From NCBI GenBank assembly GCA_000751835.1, contig CCMQ01000006.1:1-64000 (forward strand): a DNA stretch of 64,000 nt, given 5' to 3'. Both the position numbers and the translations under genes were made by a program. Each line of letters starts with the position of its first letter. Within the stretch, counting starts at the first letter, position 1. Below are positions 18,294 through 28,263 of this stretch, piece after piece. The notes under the pieces were generated by a model that saw only the letters and a program-made list of their open reading frames with translations, was not told the DNA's origin and ran no database searches. The stretch comes from Necropsobacter rosorum. GTDB lineage: Bacteria; Pseudomonadota; Gammaproteobacteria; Enterobacterales; Pasteurellaceae.

Positions 18294-18791
18294 TTAACCG
18301 GCGGTCGCTAAACCGGCCAGATCTTTGTCTACCAAGAACAGGCCTTTTCCGTCATCGCCGAGCAGATTCAGTTTATCCAGAATGGCGCTGAATAATTTTT
18401 CTTCTTCATGCTGTTCCGCCACATACCATTGCAGGAAATTAAAGGCGGAAAAATCTTTTTCTTCAAAGGTTTTGCCCACCAGTTCATTAATTTTGCCGGT
18501 GATTAATTTCTCATGCTGATACGTCAGTTCCATCACCTGTTTCAGCGATGAAAAATCATGCGGCGGCGCTTTAATTTCGCCGATCACCGGCAGCGCGCCG
18601 GTTTCGTTCAGGTAAGTGAACAATTTACGCATATGCTGCATTTCTTCCGCCGCGTGCGCGGATAAAAACTGCGCCGCACCTTTAAAGCCTTGTTTTTCGC
18701 ACCATGCGCTCATTTGCAAATATAAATTGGAAGAATAAAATTCCAGATTCATTTGATCGTTTAATAAGTTAATTACATTTTCCGATAACAT
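18294..18791 (-). CDS. ftnB: Non-haem ferritin (second of a tandem pair)
   Basis: A 165-residue ferritin that oxidises and stores iron in a 24-subunit cytoplasmic shell. Ferroxidase ligands are visible in NLEFYSSN (Glu), AEEMQHM (Glu and His) and [10 protein letters not shown] (Glu). AGGAGA lies 6 bases before the ATG. It follows the other ferritin by 14 bases on the same strand, so they form an operon, the tandem pair typical of Haemophilus. The two proteins are clearly paralogous but diverged, suggesting mixed-subunit shells or different roles. Confidence 0.92.
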   Translation of the reverse strand: MLSENVINLLNDQMNLEFYSSNLYLQMSAWCEKQGFKGAAQFLSAHAAEEMQHMRKLFTYLNETGALPVIGEIKAPPHDFSSLKQVMELTYQHEKLITGKINELVGKTFEEKDFSAFNFLQWYVAEQHEEEKLFSAILDKLNLLGDDGKGLFLVDKDLAGLATAG

Positions 18792-18805
18792 TGTCTTTCT
18801 CCTAA

Positions 18806-19291
18806 TTATAAAGTGGCTAAATCACGGTCAATATAGTAAAGGGAGCGACCGTCTTCGCCGACCAGGTTGAATTTATCGAGGATGCTGCTGAATAATTTCT
18901 CTTCTTCGTGCTGTTCCGCCACATACCATTGCAGAAAGTTAAAGGTGGAGTAGTCGTTATGCGCGAACGTGACTTCCACCAGTTCATTAATTTTGGCGGT
19001 CACGAATTTTTCATGTTGCAGAATAATTTCAAACACTTCTCTCAGCGATTGGTAATCATTTTTTGGCGCCTCAATTTTGCCCAGCAGCGGTAAACCGCCG
19101 GTTTCGCTGATATAAGTAAATAATTTTTGCATATGCGCCATTTCTTCATCGGCATGGCGCAATAAAAATGCCGCCGCACCTTCATAACCGTGAGCATCGC
19201 ACCAAGCACTCATTTGTAAATAAATATTGGACGAATAAAATTCCAGATTAATTTGTTCGTTCAGTTTTTCGGTAATCGCATGGTTTAACAT
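18806..19291 (-). CDS. ftnA: Non-haem ferritin (first of a tandem pair)
   Basis: A 161-residue ferritin, first gene of the ferritin operon. The ferroxidase residues are in [15 protein letters not shown] and [10 protein letters not shown]. The start is the ATG at 19291, with AAGGAG 6 bases upstream; in-frame upstream codons lie before that signal and are not used. It opens [13 protein letters not shown]. The AT-rich 190 bases upstream must hold the promoter; I see no convincing Fur box there. Confidence 0.93.
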   Translation of the reverse strand: MLNHAITEKLNEQINLEFYSSNIYLQMSAWCDAHGYEGAAAFLLRHADEEMAHMQKLFTYISETGGLPLLGKIEAPKNDYQSLREVFEIILQHEKFVTAKINELVEVTFAHNDYSTFNFLQWYVAEQHEEEKLFSSILDKFNLVGEDGRSLYYIDRDLATL

Positions 19292-19480
19292 CACATACTC
19301 CTTTTTTGCTAAATTGATCACAGCGGGTTAAGTGTAACCGCTTTTTTACATATTGCAAGCGATATTTTTAAATAAGTTGTTCATTTTAAAGGATATTTTT
19401 AATAAAAATTATTATTATTTAACAAATAAAGATACGAATAATTAACAACATGTATTACGCCGGAAACGCCATTAAAACTC

Positions 19481-19520
19481 ACCGCACTTCAGTTTGTTAC
19501 GCGGCTTGCAAAAGTGCGGT
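19481..19520 (-). terminator. Inverted-USS hairpin after kdsC
   Basis: ACCGCACTT (19481-19489) and AAGTGCGGT (19512-19520) are exact opposed uptake cores just downstream of the kdsC stop on the minus strand. Confidence 0.6.
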
Positions 19521-19536
19521 CGGTTTTTTCGGCGTT

Positions 19537-20085
19537 TTATTGTGCCATGTTTTCTACGGTTTTCAGAAAGCCCTGCGCGGTGGCATAAACATCGGTTTTG
19601 CCCTGCGCGCGTAAAATCAGATCCGACATTTCCCGAAAGGCGCCCTTGCCGCCGTGGCGTTCAAGCACATGATCGGCGCAATCCCGCACATAATCCATGG
19701 CATCACCGACGGCAAACGCCAGTCCGCACACGGCAAAAGCGGGCAGATCCACGCTGTCGTCACCAATATAGGCGGTGTGTTCCGCCGCAACGCCCGCCTG
19801 TTTCATCAGTTCAAAACAGGCGCTTTCTTTTTCCAGTTTGCCGAGCAGAAACAGGCGAATGCCGAGATCATTGAGGCGTTTGCGTAAAATCGCCGAATCG
19901 CGCCCGGACAGCACGGCGACCTGTACGCCGTTTTCCATTAACATACGGATACCCAAACCATCGCGCACATGAAAACTTTTTAATGCCTCGCCGTTGGCGT
20001 CATAATGCAGTAATCCGTCGGTCAATACGCCGTCCACATCGGTAATCACCAGTTTGATTTTCTGTAATTTTTCATTGTTAATCAT
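19537..20085 (-). CDS. kdsC: 3-deoxy-D-manno-octulosonate 8-phosphate phosphatase
   Basis: A 182-residue HAD-superfamily phosphatase (C0 type, no cap) that dephosphorylates Kdo-8-phosphate in lipopolysaccharide core synthesis. HAD motifs are DVDGVLTDG at the N-terminus, SGRDS in the middle and GDDSVDLP later. I start at the ATG at 20085, 4 bases after the kdsD stop. The upstream in-frame TTG would overlap kdsD and is unlikely. It forms an operon with kdsD; the usual next gene, lptC, does not follow. Confidence 0.95.
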   Translation of the reverse strand: MINNEKLQKIKLVITDVDGVLTDGLLHYDANGEALKSFHVRDGLGIRMLMENGVQVAVLSGRDSAILRKRLNDLGIRLFLLGKLEKESACFELMKQAGVAAEHTAYIGDDSVDLPAFAVCGLAFAVGDAMDYVRDCADHVLERHGGKGAFREMSDLILRAQGKTDVYATAQGFLKTVENMAQ

Positions 20086-20089
20086 ATCG

Positions 20090-21025
20090 TTAGCTCGAGA
20101 ATTCAATTAAACCGACAACCTGATTATCATCATCCACCGCAACCAGAGAATGAATTTTATGCGCTTTCATAAACTGTTCCGCTTCCGCCAGATAAGTATT
20201 GTAGTTAATGATCTTCGGATTGGAGGTCATCAGGTTCTGTGCCGTTTTGTTGAGGGTTTGCGCACCATTGGCGGTCAGGGCACGGCGAATATCGCCGTCG
20301 GTAATAATGCCTTTCAGCACGTTATTTTCCATGACCAGCGCCACGCCCATACGGCCTTCATTCATAATCGTCAGGCAATCGGTAAAGCCGGTTGCCGGCT
20401 GAACGATGGGCAAACGGGTCTGCATTTGATCTTTCACCCGGCATAACAGGCGACGCCCCAGACTGCCGCCCGGATGGAACTTCGCAAAATCGGCGGGACG
20501 AAAGTTGCGCGCGGTGATTAATGATACCGCCAGCGCATCGCCCAAGGCGAGGGTAATCAATGCGGAGGTGGTCGGGGCAAGGTTATTCGGGCAGACTTCG
20601 CGTTCTACCGTAATATCCAGCACATAATCTGCGTGGGAGGCCAGCGTGGAATGCTTATTACTGGTTAATGCAATGATTTTATTGCCGAAATTTTTCAGAC
20701 TTGGGATCAGTTTATTGACATCATCGGTTTCGCCGCTGTAAGAAATCAGCATCACGATATCAATCGGTTTCAGCATACCTAAATCGCCGTGAAAGGCTTC
20801 CGTCGGGTGTAAAAAGAAACTCGGCGTGCCGGTGGAGGCGAAGGTGGCGACCATTTTCTTGCCGATTAAGCCGGATTTGCCGATTCCGCCGACGACTAAG
20901 CGTCCTTTGCAGTGCAAAATAAGCTCCACCACCTCATTAAAACTGCTGTCCAGATTGCGGCTTAGTTGAGCCAGCGCATGCTCTTCAACACGCAGCGTAT
21001 CGCGTGCGATTTGTAAGTAATCCAT
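20090..21025 (-). CDS. kdsD: D-arabinose 5-phosphate isomerase
   Basis: A 311-residue enzyme that converts ribulose 5-phosphate to arabinose 5-phosphate, the first committed precursor of Kdo. It has an N-terminal SIS domain (VVGGIGKSGLIGKKM; ISYSGETDD) followed by two CBS domains from about residue 200 to the end. A conserved active-site His lies in FKFHPGGSLG-like sequence (AKFHPGGSLG here). AAGGA precedes the ATG. It is translationally close to kdsC, with 4 bases between stop and start. Confidence 0.96.
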   Translation of the reverse strand: MDYLQIARDTLRVEEHALAQLSRNLDSSFNEVVELILHCKGRLVVGGIGKSGLIGKKMVATFASTGTPSFFLHPTEAFHGDLGMLKPIDIVMLISYSGETDDVNKLIPSLKNFGNKIIALTSNKHSTLASHADYVLDITVEREVCPNNLAPTTSALITLALGDALAVSLITARNFRPADFAKFHPGGSLGRRLLCRVKDQMQTRLPIVQPATGFTDCLTIMNEGRMGVALVMENNVLKGIITDGDIRRALTANGAQTLNKTAQNLMTSNPKIINYNTYLAEAEQFMKAHKIHSLVAVDDDNQVVGLIEFSS

Positions 21026-21116
21026 AGTCTGATCCTTAATGAAAAAAGTGCGCTCATTTTAACCCATGTTAAGATTTAACTCTATATTTTCTATCGGATT
21101 TACGTTATACTGCGCG

Positions 21117-21515
<399 letters not shown>

Positions 21516-21527
21516 TTTATTCCTAAC

Positions 21528-21560
21528 AAAGCCTTTCGACTGCCGGTCGGAAGGCTTTTT
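21528..21560 (+). terminator. Terminator after rnpB
   Basis: A 13-bp imperfect stem (21528-21540 with 21546-21558) ends in a T-run. It also lies just beyond the 3' end of the converging dld gene. Confidence 0.85.
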
Positions 21561-21568
21561 TACGGCGA

Positions 21569-23260
21569 TTATGCCCAGTGTTTTCGCTTAGAGGTTTGAC
21601 CGATGCCCGGATTAAAACTATTGGTCGGATCCAGCGTTTGATAAAATTTGCGCAGCTCAGGCTTGGCCTGGTACAAATGCCCCACATTATGTTCCGCCGG
21701 ATATTGCGCGCCGCGGCGGTCCAGCAGCGCCAGCATTTCATGTTCCACCGCCGTGCAGTCATAGCCTTTTTTCACGATATAATCCTGATGAAAAACATGG
21801 CACATAAAATGGCCGTAATAGAGTTTGTGGCTGAGTTTATGTTCGATTTCCGGCGGCAGCGTTTCGAACCAGTCCTGATCGTTACGACGTAACGCAACAT
21901 CGAGCGCAACAATGTCTTCAACGGTTTTTTCATGTACGGCGCGATAGCGTACGGCCGCCGAGGCGACGGCGAAGCGGTGCAGCATCGCCGCCTGCGTTTC
22001 TTGCGCGTCGCATTGAAAATAAGCGCCCTTTTGAGGATCGGAAAAATAGTGCTGCAAATAAGTTTTCGCTTCCTGCACGCCGCTGCCGCCCATTTTGATA
22101 ATCAAATGATGTTCATATTGATGACGGTATCGCCGCAACCGCTGCGGTAAATGTTGCGGCAACAATTTGGACAGCCCCTGCATCAGTTTATCGCTGAAAT
22201 CGCGGGGCAGAAAACGCAGCTTTTTGGCGATACGATCCGTTTTGGCTTTCAGCGCAAAGAGTTTCGGTAAGCGGTGGGTGCCGAATTTTTTGATCACCCA
22301 GAAGGTGTCTTTGCCGTATTTTGCCGCCATATCAAACGCATCGCGGTGAATATATTCACCGGAAATCGGCAGTTGTTCGAAATGAGCCAGCATATGACGG
22401 CGAATATCGTTTAATACCTCGGTGTGATTGGTGCCGAGATAAAAAACTGCGGTGTTATTTTCCAGCGGAAAGGTATCCAGACGTACGGCGAAAACCGCCA
22501 GCTTTCCCGCACAGCCGGACGCTTCATAGTGTCGCGCCGGATCCGCATTAAAGCGCGCAGGCGTATCTTCATCAACCTGACGGACGTGCTGGCAGTAAGC
22601 ATGGTCGTGGCCTTTACCGCAATTTTGCATAATATCGGCGGGCTGATAGCGCTGATTTTCCAGATTGCGCAATATCTCTTCCGGTTCGTCGCCGAGCTCA
22701 ATGCCTAAATGATTATGCAATTCCAGTTCGCCCCTATCGTTGAGTTGGGCATACAGCGCCATTTCCGTATAAGCCGGGCCGCGCTGAACCAGTGCGCCGC
22801 CGGAATTATTACAAATGCCGCCGATTACGGAGGCGCCGATACAGGAAGAGCCGATCACCGAGTGCGGTTCTCGCCCGTAGGATTTCAGCTGAATTTCCAG
22901 CTCATTTAATGTGGAACCGGGCAGGCAAACCGCCTGTTCGGCACGGTTGATCAATTGAATGCCATCAATCCGCATGGCATTAATAATCACGATATCCCGT
23001 TCATAATCATTACCGTTGGGCGTTGAACCGCCGGTCAGCCCGGTATTGGCGGCCTGTGTAATGATGATCGCATCGGCGGCGACACAGGCTTTTAAGGTTT
23101 GCCAGAATTCCACCAGCGTGGCAGGGCGGACGACGGCGACGGCATTGCCCGTTCCGAAACGGTAACCGCTGCGATAAGGCTCGGTTTTAGCGGGGTCGGT
23201 AATGATATGTCGAGAACCGACAATCCGGGTAAGCGTGGTGATCAGTTGTTGTGTTGTCAT
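21569..23260 (-). CDS. dld: Quinone-dependent D-lactate dehydrogenase
   Basis: A 563-residue peripheral membrane flavoenzyme (E. coli 571) that oxidises D-lactate to pyruvate and passes electrons to quinone. The FAD-binding PCMH domain is N-terminal (TQAANTGLTGGSTPNGND; GSSCIGASVIGGICNNSGG), followed by the Dld-specific membrane-binding domain. AAGGA precedes the ATG. It is monocistronic, with matP about 100 bp upstream on the same strand. Confidence 0.96.
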   Translation of the reverse strand: MTTQQLITTLTRIVGSRHIITDPAKTEPYRSGYRFGTGNAVAVVRPATLVEFWQTLKACVAADAIIITQAANTGLTGGSTPNGNDYERDIVIINAMRIDGIQLINRAEQAVCLPGSTLNELEIQLKSYGREPHSVIGSSCIGASVIGGICNNSGGALVQRGPAYTEMALYAQLNDRGELELHNHLGIELGDEPEEILRNLENQRYQPADIMQNCGKGHDHAYCQHVRQVDEDTPARFNADPARHYEASGCAGKLAVFAVRLDTFPLENNTAVFYLGTNHTEVLNDIRRHMLAHFEQLPISGEYIHRDAFDMAAKYGKDTFWVIKKFGTHRLPKLFALKAKTDRIAKKLRFLPRDFSDKLMQGLSKLLPQHLPQRLRRYRHQYEHHLIIKMGGSGVQEAKTYLQHYFSDPQKGAYFQCDAQETQAAMLHRFAVASAAVRYRAVHEKTVEDIVALDVALRRNDQDWFETLPPEIEHKLSHKLYYGHFMCHVFHQDYIVKKGYDCTAVEHEMLALLDRRGAQYPAEHNVGHLYQAKPELRKFYQTLDPTNSFNPGIGQTSKRKHWA

Positions 23261-23365
23261 TATTGATAATCCTTAATTTACAAATTTTAACAATATTATA
23301 ACAACACAAACCAAAAGAGGGCGAAAAAGCCGGTAAAACTGTGAAGCAGTTAACAAAATTTTTAT

Positions 23366-23812
23366 TTATTTGAGTAAATCTTTCAATCCCGCTTTCATGG
23401 CGGACATCTGATTTTCATACAGCGCTTTGCTTTCCCGCTCATCAATCATATAAGTAATGGTCTCCGATAAGGTCATTTTCATTTTGCGCGAATATTTTGA
23501 TAATCTCAGCCAGACCGAATATTCCAGATCAATGGATTTTTTTCTGGTGGATTGTTTTTCCGCGTTGAAAAAGCGTTTGCGTCTGGCGCGGATTGCCTGA
23601 TCCAGTTTGACGGTTAAATCGGGTGACAAATGGTTTTTTATCCATTGCTCGATTTGTGCGGGGTAATTCTGCGCGGCGGACAGCTGTGAGACGATATCAT
23701 CGCGTAAACTGCGTTCTTCATAGCGGGTAATATTTTCCCCTTCGCGCTGTTTTTTCATAAGATACAGCCATTTCCAATGCGCTTCCTGATTTTCTAATTT
23801 CTGATATTTCAT
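23366..23812 (-). CDS. matP: Macrodomain Ter protein MatP
   Basis: A 148-residue DNA-binding protein that organises the replication terminus region by binding matS sites and bridging to the divisome. It opens MKYQKLENQEAHWKW and has the signature TRKKSIDLEYSVW of the ribbon-helix-helix domain, ending in a coiled-coil tail. E. coli MatP has 150 residues. Its place beside ycbZ and fabA is the conserved enterobacterial arrangement, here with matP divergent from ycbZ. Confidence 0.96.
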   Translation of the reverse strand: MKYQKLENQEAHWKWLYLMKKQREGENITRYEERSLRDDIVSQLSAAQNYPAQIEQWIKNHLSPDLTVKLDQAIRARRKRFFNAEKQSTRKKSIDLEYSVWLRLSKYSRKMKMTLSETITYMIDERESKALYENQMSAMKAGLKDLLK

Positions 23813-23956
23813 AATTTTTTATCCGTTGAAGTGACATTGTAACCTTGCCATAATATACGCGTTTCCCCCCGCTTTTGCCAGTAAATTTTAAGTCTATTTA
23901 GTTGTGCGGAAATGTGCGATAATGCGCGTTCCGATAATAACAACCAGAGAATAGCT

Positions 23957-25735
23957 GTGACTTTGTCTTCTTTATCTAATCAGCGTTTAGCCTGGCAGGC
24001 GCTGCGTCCCGAACTGAGCGTTGACCATATTGGTGACCGACCCGTTGATTTTTTTGCCCTGCAACCGCGTGCCGCATCGGCAATTGACCAATTCTTACAA
24101 AATTCCGACCGCACTTTACTGGTGCTGAAAGCCGATGATCAAAGCCATTATGCGCTGTTGCTGGAAGAGTACATTCGCGCCCGGCAACCGGCCGAGCTGC
24201 CGCTTTCCGGCGTGCGTTATACGGTGGAGCAGGGAGACAGCTTTTCTTTCCCGACCGTGCATGTGGAAGCGGCACAAAGCCGTCACGATAATTTTGCCTC
24301 CCGGCAATCGGTGGCAAGCGCGTTATATTTTGATCAAACCCGCCTGTTCGGCGCGGTACGGGTACATCCCGGTTCGCAGGATATTCAGCTTACTCCCGGA
24401 TTGGTACATCAGCTAAATAACGGCGTGCTGATTTTAAGTCTGTCCGCCTTATTGGCGCAATTTGATGTGTGGGCGCGCCTGAAACGGATGTTAACGGCAA
24501 AAACCTTCGACTGGTATGCGCTGCATCCGTATAAGCCCCTGCCGTGCGAGATTCCGGGTTGTCCTTTAAACCTGAAAGTGATTTTGCTGGGCGATCGCAG
24601 CGAGCTGGCCGCTTTGGATGAGCTGGATGAAACCTTATATTCCCTGGCCGATTATGCGGAAATCGACAGTTATTTTTCGCTGCAAGCGGCCGAGCAGCAG
24701 CAACAGTGGGCGGATTATGTCGTGCATTATGCGCGGCAAAATCGTTTGGCGCCACCGACCCTTGACGGCTTGCAAGCACTTTACCGGCTTTTGGTGCGGG
24801 ACAGCGAAGACCGTTATTTAATCAATATTTCACCTTTAAGGTTAAAAAATATCCTGACCGACACCGCCGTATTAACGCAAAAAAATGAATTAAGTGCGGT
24901 GGATTTTGCGCAATATTTCAAGCAAAAATCCGAGCAGCAGGGCTTTTTGCGTGAACAGACCTACGCCGATATTCTGCATGAGCAGGTTTATGTGGCGACG
25001 GAGGGCGAAATTGTCGGCCAGATTAACGGCTTATCGGTGATCGAATATCCCGGCACGCCGTTATCTTTCGGCGAGCCGTCCCGTATCAGCTGTATCGTGC
25101 AGTTCGGCGACGGGGAAGTGGTGGATGTGGAACGCAAAAACGAACTGGCGGGCAATATTCACGGCAAAGGCATTATGATTGCGGAAGTCTGTCTGGCCAA
25201 TATTCTGGATTTTCCGTCGCAGCTGCCGTTTTCCGCCTCCATTGTGTTTGAACAATCTTACAGCGAAATCGACGGCGACAGCGCTTCGCTTGCCAGTTTC
25301 TGCGTGCTGGTCAGCGCGCTGGCGAATCTGCCGTTGCCGCAGTCTATCGCCATTACCGGCGCCATTGATCAGTTTGGTCTGGTGCATTCCGTCGGCGGCG
25401 TGAACGATAAAATCGAGGGCTTTTTTACCCTCTGCCAACGCCGCGGGCTGACCGGCAGTCAGGGCGTGATTATTCCGTCCACGGTGGTCAACCAGCTCAG
25501 TTTATCGGCGCCGGTAATCAGTGCGGTCAAAAACGGCCGGTTTTCGGTCTGGATTGTGGATGATGTGTTTCAGGCCTGCGAGATTTTGTTTCAGCGTCAT
25601 TTATCCGAACAAGCGGATTATCTCTACACCGAAGAAAATCTGCCGTTATCCCGCCTGATCAGTCAGCGGATAGAGCAGCGTGCGGAACAACAGCAACGCG
25701 CCCGCCTGTGGGATATATTATTCCGTAAACGGTAA
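23957..25735 (+). CDS. ycbZ: Lon-related ATP-independent protease YcbZ
   Basis: A 592-residue Lon-like protein (E. coli YcbZ 586) with a degenerate N-terminal ATPase-like region and an intact C-terminal Lon protease domain. The catalytic Ser is in GDSAS and the Lys in GGVNDKIEGF. I choose the GTG at 23957 because AGAGA lies 6 bases upstream and the length then matches the family. An upstream ATG at 23912 in the same frame lacks a ribosome site. It lies directly before fabA, as in E. coli. Confidence 0.9.
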   Translation: MTLSSLSNQRLAWQALRPELSVDHIGDRPVDFFALQPRAASAIDQFLQNSDRTLLVLKADDQSHYALLLEEYIRARQPAELPLSGVRYTVEQGDSFSFPTVHVEAAQSRHDNFASRQSVASALYFDQTRLFGAVRVHPGSQDIQLTPGLVHQLNNGVLILSLSALLAQFDVWARLKRMLTAKTFDWYALHPYKPLPCEIPGCPLNLKVILLGDRSELAALDELDETLYSLADYAEIDSYFSLQAAEQQQQWADYVVHYARQNRLAPPTLDGLQALYRLLVRDSEDRYLINISPLRLKNILTDTAVLTQKNELSAVDFAQYFKQKSEQQGFLREQTYADILHEQVYVATEGEIVGQINGLSVIEYPGTPLSFGEPSRISCIVQFGDGEVVDVERKNELAGNIHGKGIMIAEVCLANILDFPSQLPFSASIVFEQSYSEIDGDSASLASFCVLVSALANLPLPQSIAITGAIDQFGLVHSVGGVNDKIEGFFTLCQRRGLTGSQGVIIPSTVVNQLSLSAPVISAVKNGRFSVWIVDDVFQACEILFQRHLSEQADYLYTEENLPLSRLISQRIEQRAEQQQRARLWDILFRKR

Positions 25736-25750
25736 TCCATTTACATGAAC

Positions 25751-25778
25751 AAAACGGCTGATATTCACGCCGTTTTTT
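25751..25778 (+). terminator. Terminator after ycbZ
   Basis: AAAACGGC (25751-25758) pairs with GCCGTTTT (25769-25776) and runs into Ts. Confidence 0.85.
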
Positions 25779-25791
25779 TATTGCCAACGAT

Positions 25792-25820
25792 AAACCACCT
25801 TATATGCCGGTGGTTTTTTT
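25792..25820 (+). terminator. Second, tandem terminator after ycbZ
   Basis: AAACCACC (25792-25799) pairs with GGTGGTTT (25809-25816) followed by Ts. Two consecutive terminators isolate fabA from ycbZ transcription. Confidence 0.85.
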
Positions 25821-25860
25821 ATTGGCGCTGCAAAACGGGGATAACTGATCCGATAAGTTA

Positions 25861-25878
25861 AGCGAACATGTGTTAGCT
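25861..25878. promoter_or_regulatory. FabR-like operator upstream of fabA
   Basis: AGCGAACATGTGTTAGCT is an 18-bp near-palindrome resembling the FabR box described before enterobacterial fabA and fabB. It lies just upstream of a TACAAT -10 (25903-25908), where a repressor would block polymerase. This would tie fabA expression to the unsaturated acyl pool. Confidence 0.65.
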
Positions 25879-25960
25879 GTTTTAAAATTCGAATAATCCT
25901 GTTACAATGCAGAAGTTATAATTAATATAGCGTTATCCATAATCAGGAGAATTAAAAATA

Positions 25961-26491
25961 ATGAACAGTTGTACACCAAATAAGAAAAGCAGTTACAGCT
26001 ATGAAGATCTGTTAGCCTCAGGGCGCGGAGAATTATTTGGCGCGGAAGGCCCTCAATTACCGGCACCGACAATGCTGATGATGGATCGCGTGGTTGAAAT
26101 GAATGAAGACGGTGGGGCTTTCCATAAAGGCTATATTGAAGCGGAACTGGATATTCGTCCCGATTTGCCGTTTTTCGGTTGTCATTTTATCGGTGATCCG
26201 GTGATGCCGGGCTGTTTGGGGCTGGATGCCATGTGGCAGCTGGTCGGTTTTTTCCTCGGCTGGGTCGGCGGTAAAGGCAAAGGCCGGGCGCTCGGCGTCG
26301 GCGAGGTAAAATTTACCGGACAGATTTTACCAACGGCGAAAAAAGTCGTTTACCGCATTAATATGAAACGGGTAATTAACCGTAAATTAGTGATGGGCAT
26401 GGCCGACGGCGAAGTGGAAGTGGACGGCCGCGTTATTTATACCGCAACAGATTTAAAAGTCGGTCTGTTTCAGGATACTTCGGCATTCTGA
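25961..26491 (+). CDS. fabA: 3-hydroxydecanoyl-ACP dehydratase/isomerase FabA
   Basis: A 176-residue hot-dog-fold enzyme that introduces the cis double bond in anaerobic unsaturated fatty acid synthesis. The catalytic His is in [17 protein letters not shown] and the Asp in [13 protein letters not shown] lies upstream of the ATG. It has its own promoter with a FabR-like operator and ends in a terminator shared with ybaK. Confidence 0.97.
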   Translation: MNSCTPNKKSSYSYEDLLASGRGELFGAEGPQLPAPTMLMMDRVVEMNEDGGAFHKGYIEAELDIRPDLPFFGCHFIGDPVMPGCLGLDAMWQLVGFFLGWVGGKGKGRALGVGEVKFTGQILPTAKKVVYRINMKRVINRKLVMGMADGEVEVDGRVIYTATDLKVGLFQDTSAF

Positions 26492-26522
26492 CGCCATTTT
26501 AATGACATCAAGACAGATTTTT

Positions 26523-26564
26523 GGCTCAAGCTTCGTTTTCCCTTTGTTGCTTGAGCCCTTTTTT
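26523..26564. terminator. Terminator between fabA and ybaK
   Basis: GGCTCAAGC (26523-26531) pairs with GCTTGAGCC (26549-26557) and is followed by a T-run for fabA. The converging ybaK gene ends 13 bases further on. Confidence 0.85.
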
Positions 26565-26576
26565 GTGCGCGGCTTT

Positions 26577-27050
26577 TCAGTCGACAATATCCGCAAAGCC
26601 GGCATTCAGCAGCGCAGCCAAATCCTGCGGCGCCAACTCCACGCTTAACCCGCGTTTTCCGCCCGAAACATAAATGCGTTCGAACTCAAGTGCGGTCTGT
26701 TCTATCACTGTTTTTAACCGTTTCTTCTGGCCCAGCGGGCTGATACCGCCGACCAGATAACCGGTAGTTTTCTGGGCGAATTCTTTATCCGCCATTTCCA
26801 CTTTTTTTACGCCGACGGCTTTTGCCGCTTTTTTCAGATTAAGCATATTGGCGGTCGGTAATACAAAACAGGCCAGTTTTTTCTGATCACCGTTTTCTGC
26901 CACCAATAAGGTTTTAAAGGATTGTGCCGGCGCAATGCCCAGTTTTTCCGCCGCTTCATCACCGAAATGCGTGTTAGTCGGATCATGTTCGTAACTATGT
27001 AATATAAAAGGAATTTTATGTTTTTTTAATAAATCGATTGCCGGTGTCAT
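26577..27050 (-). CDS. ybaK: Cys-tRNA(Pro)/Cys-tRNA(Cys) deacylase YbaK
   Basis: A 157-residue trans-editing enzyme that hydrolyses Cys mischarged on tRNA-Pro. It opens [15 protein letters not shown], contains the family segment QSFKTLLV with the essential Lys and the later [14 protein letters not shown]. The length matches the H. influenzae protein HI1434, the structural prototype. It is divergent from usg with about 70 bp between them. Confidence 0.95.
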   Translation of the reverse strand: MTPAIDLLKKHKIPFILHSYEHDPTNTHFGDEAAEKLGIAPAQSFKTLLVAENGDQKKLACFVLPTANMLNLKKAAKAVGVKKVEMADKEFAQKTTGYLVGGISPLGQKKRLKTVIEQTALEFERIYVSGGKRGLSVELAPQDLAALLNAGFADIVD

Positions 27051-27123
27051 TTTCTTTTCTCACGATTATTCTGTAAAATACGCCGGTTATTTTACGCCGA
27101 TTATCAATAGGATGGGAGAACAA

Positions 27124-28086
27124 ATGTTAAATATTGCCATTGCGGCCGAATTTGAATTAAGTGAAAAAATCGCGCAGGCATTAGAACAAAGCGCGTTGGC
27201 GATCAGCCGTTTGGCGGTGATTGAGATTTATCCGTTCAGCGAAGAGCAGGGCATTCGTTTTAATAATAAGGCAGTGGCGCAAATTGCTCCGCAGGAAGCG
27301 GATTGGGCCGCATTTCATTATGTCTTTTTTGCCGCTCGGATCGAACAGGCGGCAATCTTGGCCGAGGCGGCGCAGGCAGGTTGTATCGTGATCGATTTAC
27401 TGGGCGTTTGCGCCTCTCTGCCGGATGTGCCGCTTATCGTGCCGACCCTTAACGAAGCACAATTGGTGGAGTTGCGACAACGTAACATTGTCGCTCTGCC
27501 GGATCCGCAGGTTACTCAGGCCGCACTGGCATTGGCGCCGTTGATGCAAACGGTGCTGTTAAAGCAGGTGACGATCACCTCATTATTACCGGCCTCTTAC
27601 CGGGATGCGGAAACCGTAAGCAAACTGGCCGGGCAGACCGCGCAGTTACTGAACGGTATTCCTCTTGATGAAGAACAGCCGCGTCTGGCATTCGATACCT
27701 TTCCGCTTGCCACCGCCGATTTATCGGCTCAGATGCAGCGCCTGTTTCCGCAAGCGGATAATGTAATTTTCCATTCCGTTCAGGTGCCGGTGTTTTACGG
27801 AATCGGCCAATATATCACCGCACTTTCCGATTACGAATTTGACCGCGCGCAATACATTTCGGGCTGGCAGCAGGCGGAATTGCTGCAATATCACCCGGAA
27901 AATATCGTCACGCCGGTCATTAATGGCGAACACGAAAGCGGCGAAGACAACGTACAATTGCATATCAGTGCGGTTGATCAGCTGGAAAACGGCGTTCGAT
28001 TCTGGACGGTTGCCGACGAACAACGCTTTAACTTAGCCCGAATGGCGGTAAAACTGGCGGAGGCCATTTATCGCGAAGGTTATTAA
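27124..28086 (+). CDS. usg: USG-1 protein (aspartate-semialdehyde dehydrogenase paralogue)
   Basis: A 320-residue protein with the overall fold of aspartate-semialdehyde dehydrogenase: an N-terminal Rossmann half, then a dimerisation domain (SYRDAETVSKLAGQTAQLLN). The catalytic NCT motif of the true dehydrogenase is not visible, so it is probably not an active dehydrogenase. I start at the ATG at 27124, with GGGAG 5 bases upstream; the ATG at 27112 would overlap that signal. It is known as Usg in enterobacteria and its function is unresolved. Confidence 0.85.
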   Translation: MLNIAIAAEFELSEKIAQALEQSALAISRLAVIEIYPFSEEQGIRFNNKAVAQIAPQEADWAAFHYVFFAARIEQAAILAEAAQAGCIVIDLLGVCASLPDVPLIVPTLNEAQLVELRQRNIVALPDPQVTQAALALAPLMQTVLLKQVTITSLLPASYRDAETVSKLAGQTAQLLNGIPLDEEQPRLAFDTFPLATADLSAQMQRLFPQADNVIFHSVQVPVFYGIGQYITALSDYEFDRAQYISGWQQAELLQYHPENIVTPVINGEHESGEDNVQLHISAVDQLENGVRFWTVADEQRFNLARMAVKLAEAIYREGY

Positions 28087-28263
28087 TGTTTACCTTGCGG
28101 ACAGCGGCGGCCGGAGAGGCTGCCGTTGGGCGGATTTATCGCGTTTAACAAAAACAGATCGCAGATTCGGCTTTCTTTTGCTAAAATCAGCAGGAAAAAC
28201 ACCCTTCTTCTAAGAATTGTTTTTCATCTTTTTTCTCAATCAGTCTGGATTATGGATTAAAAA

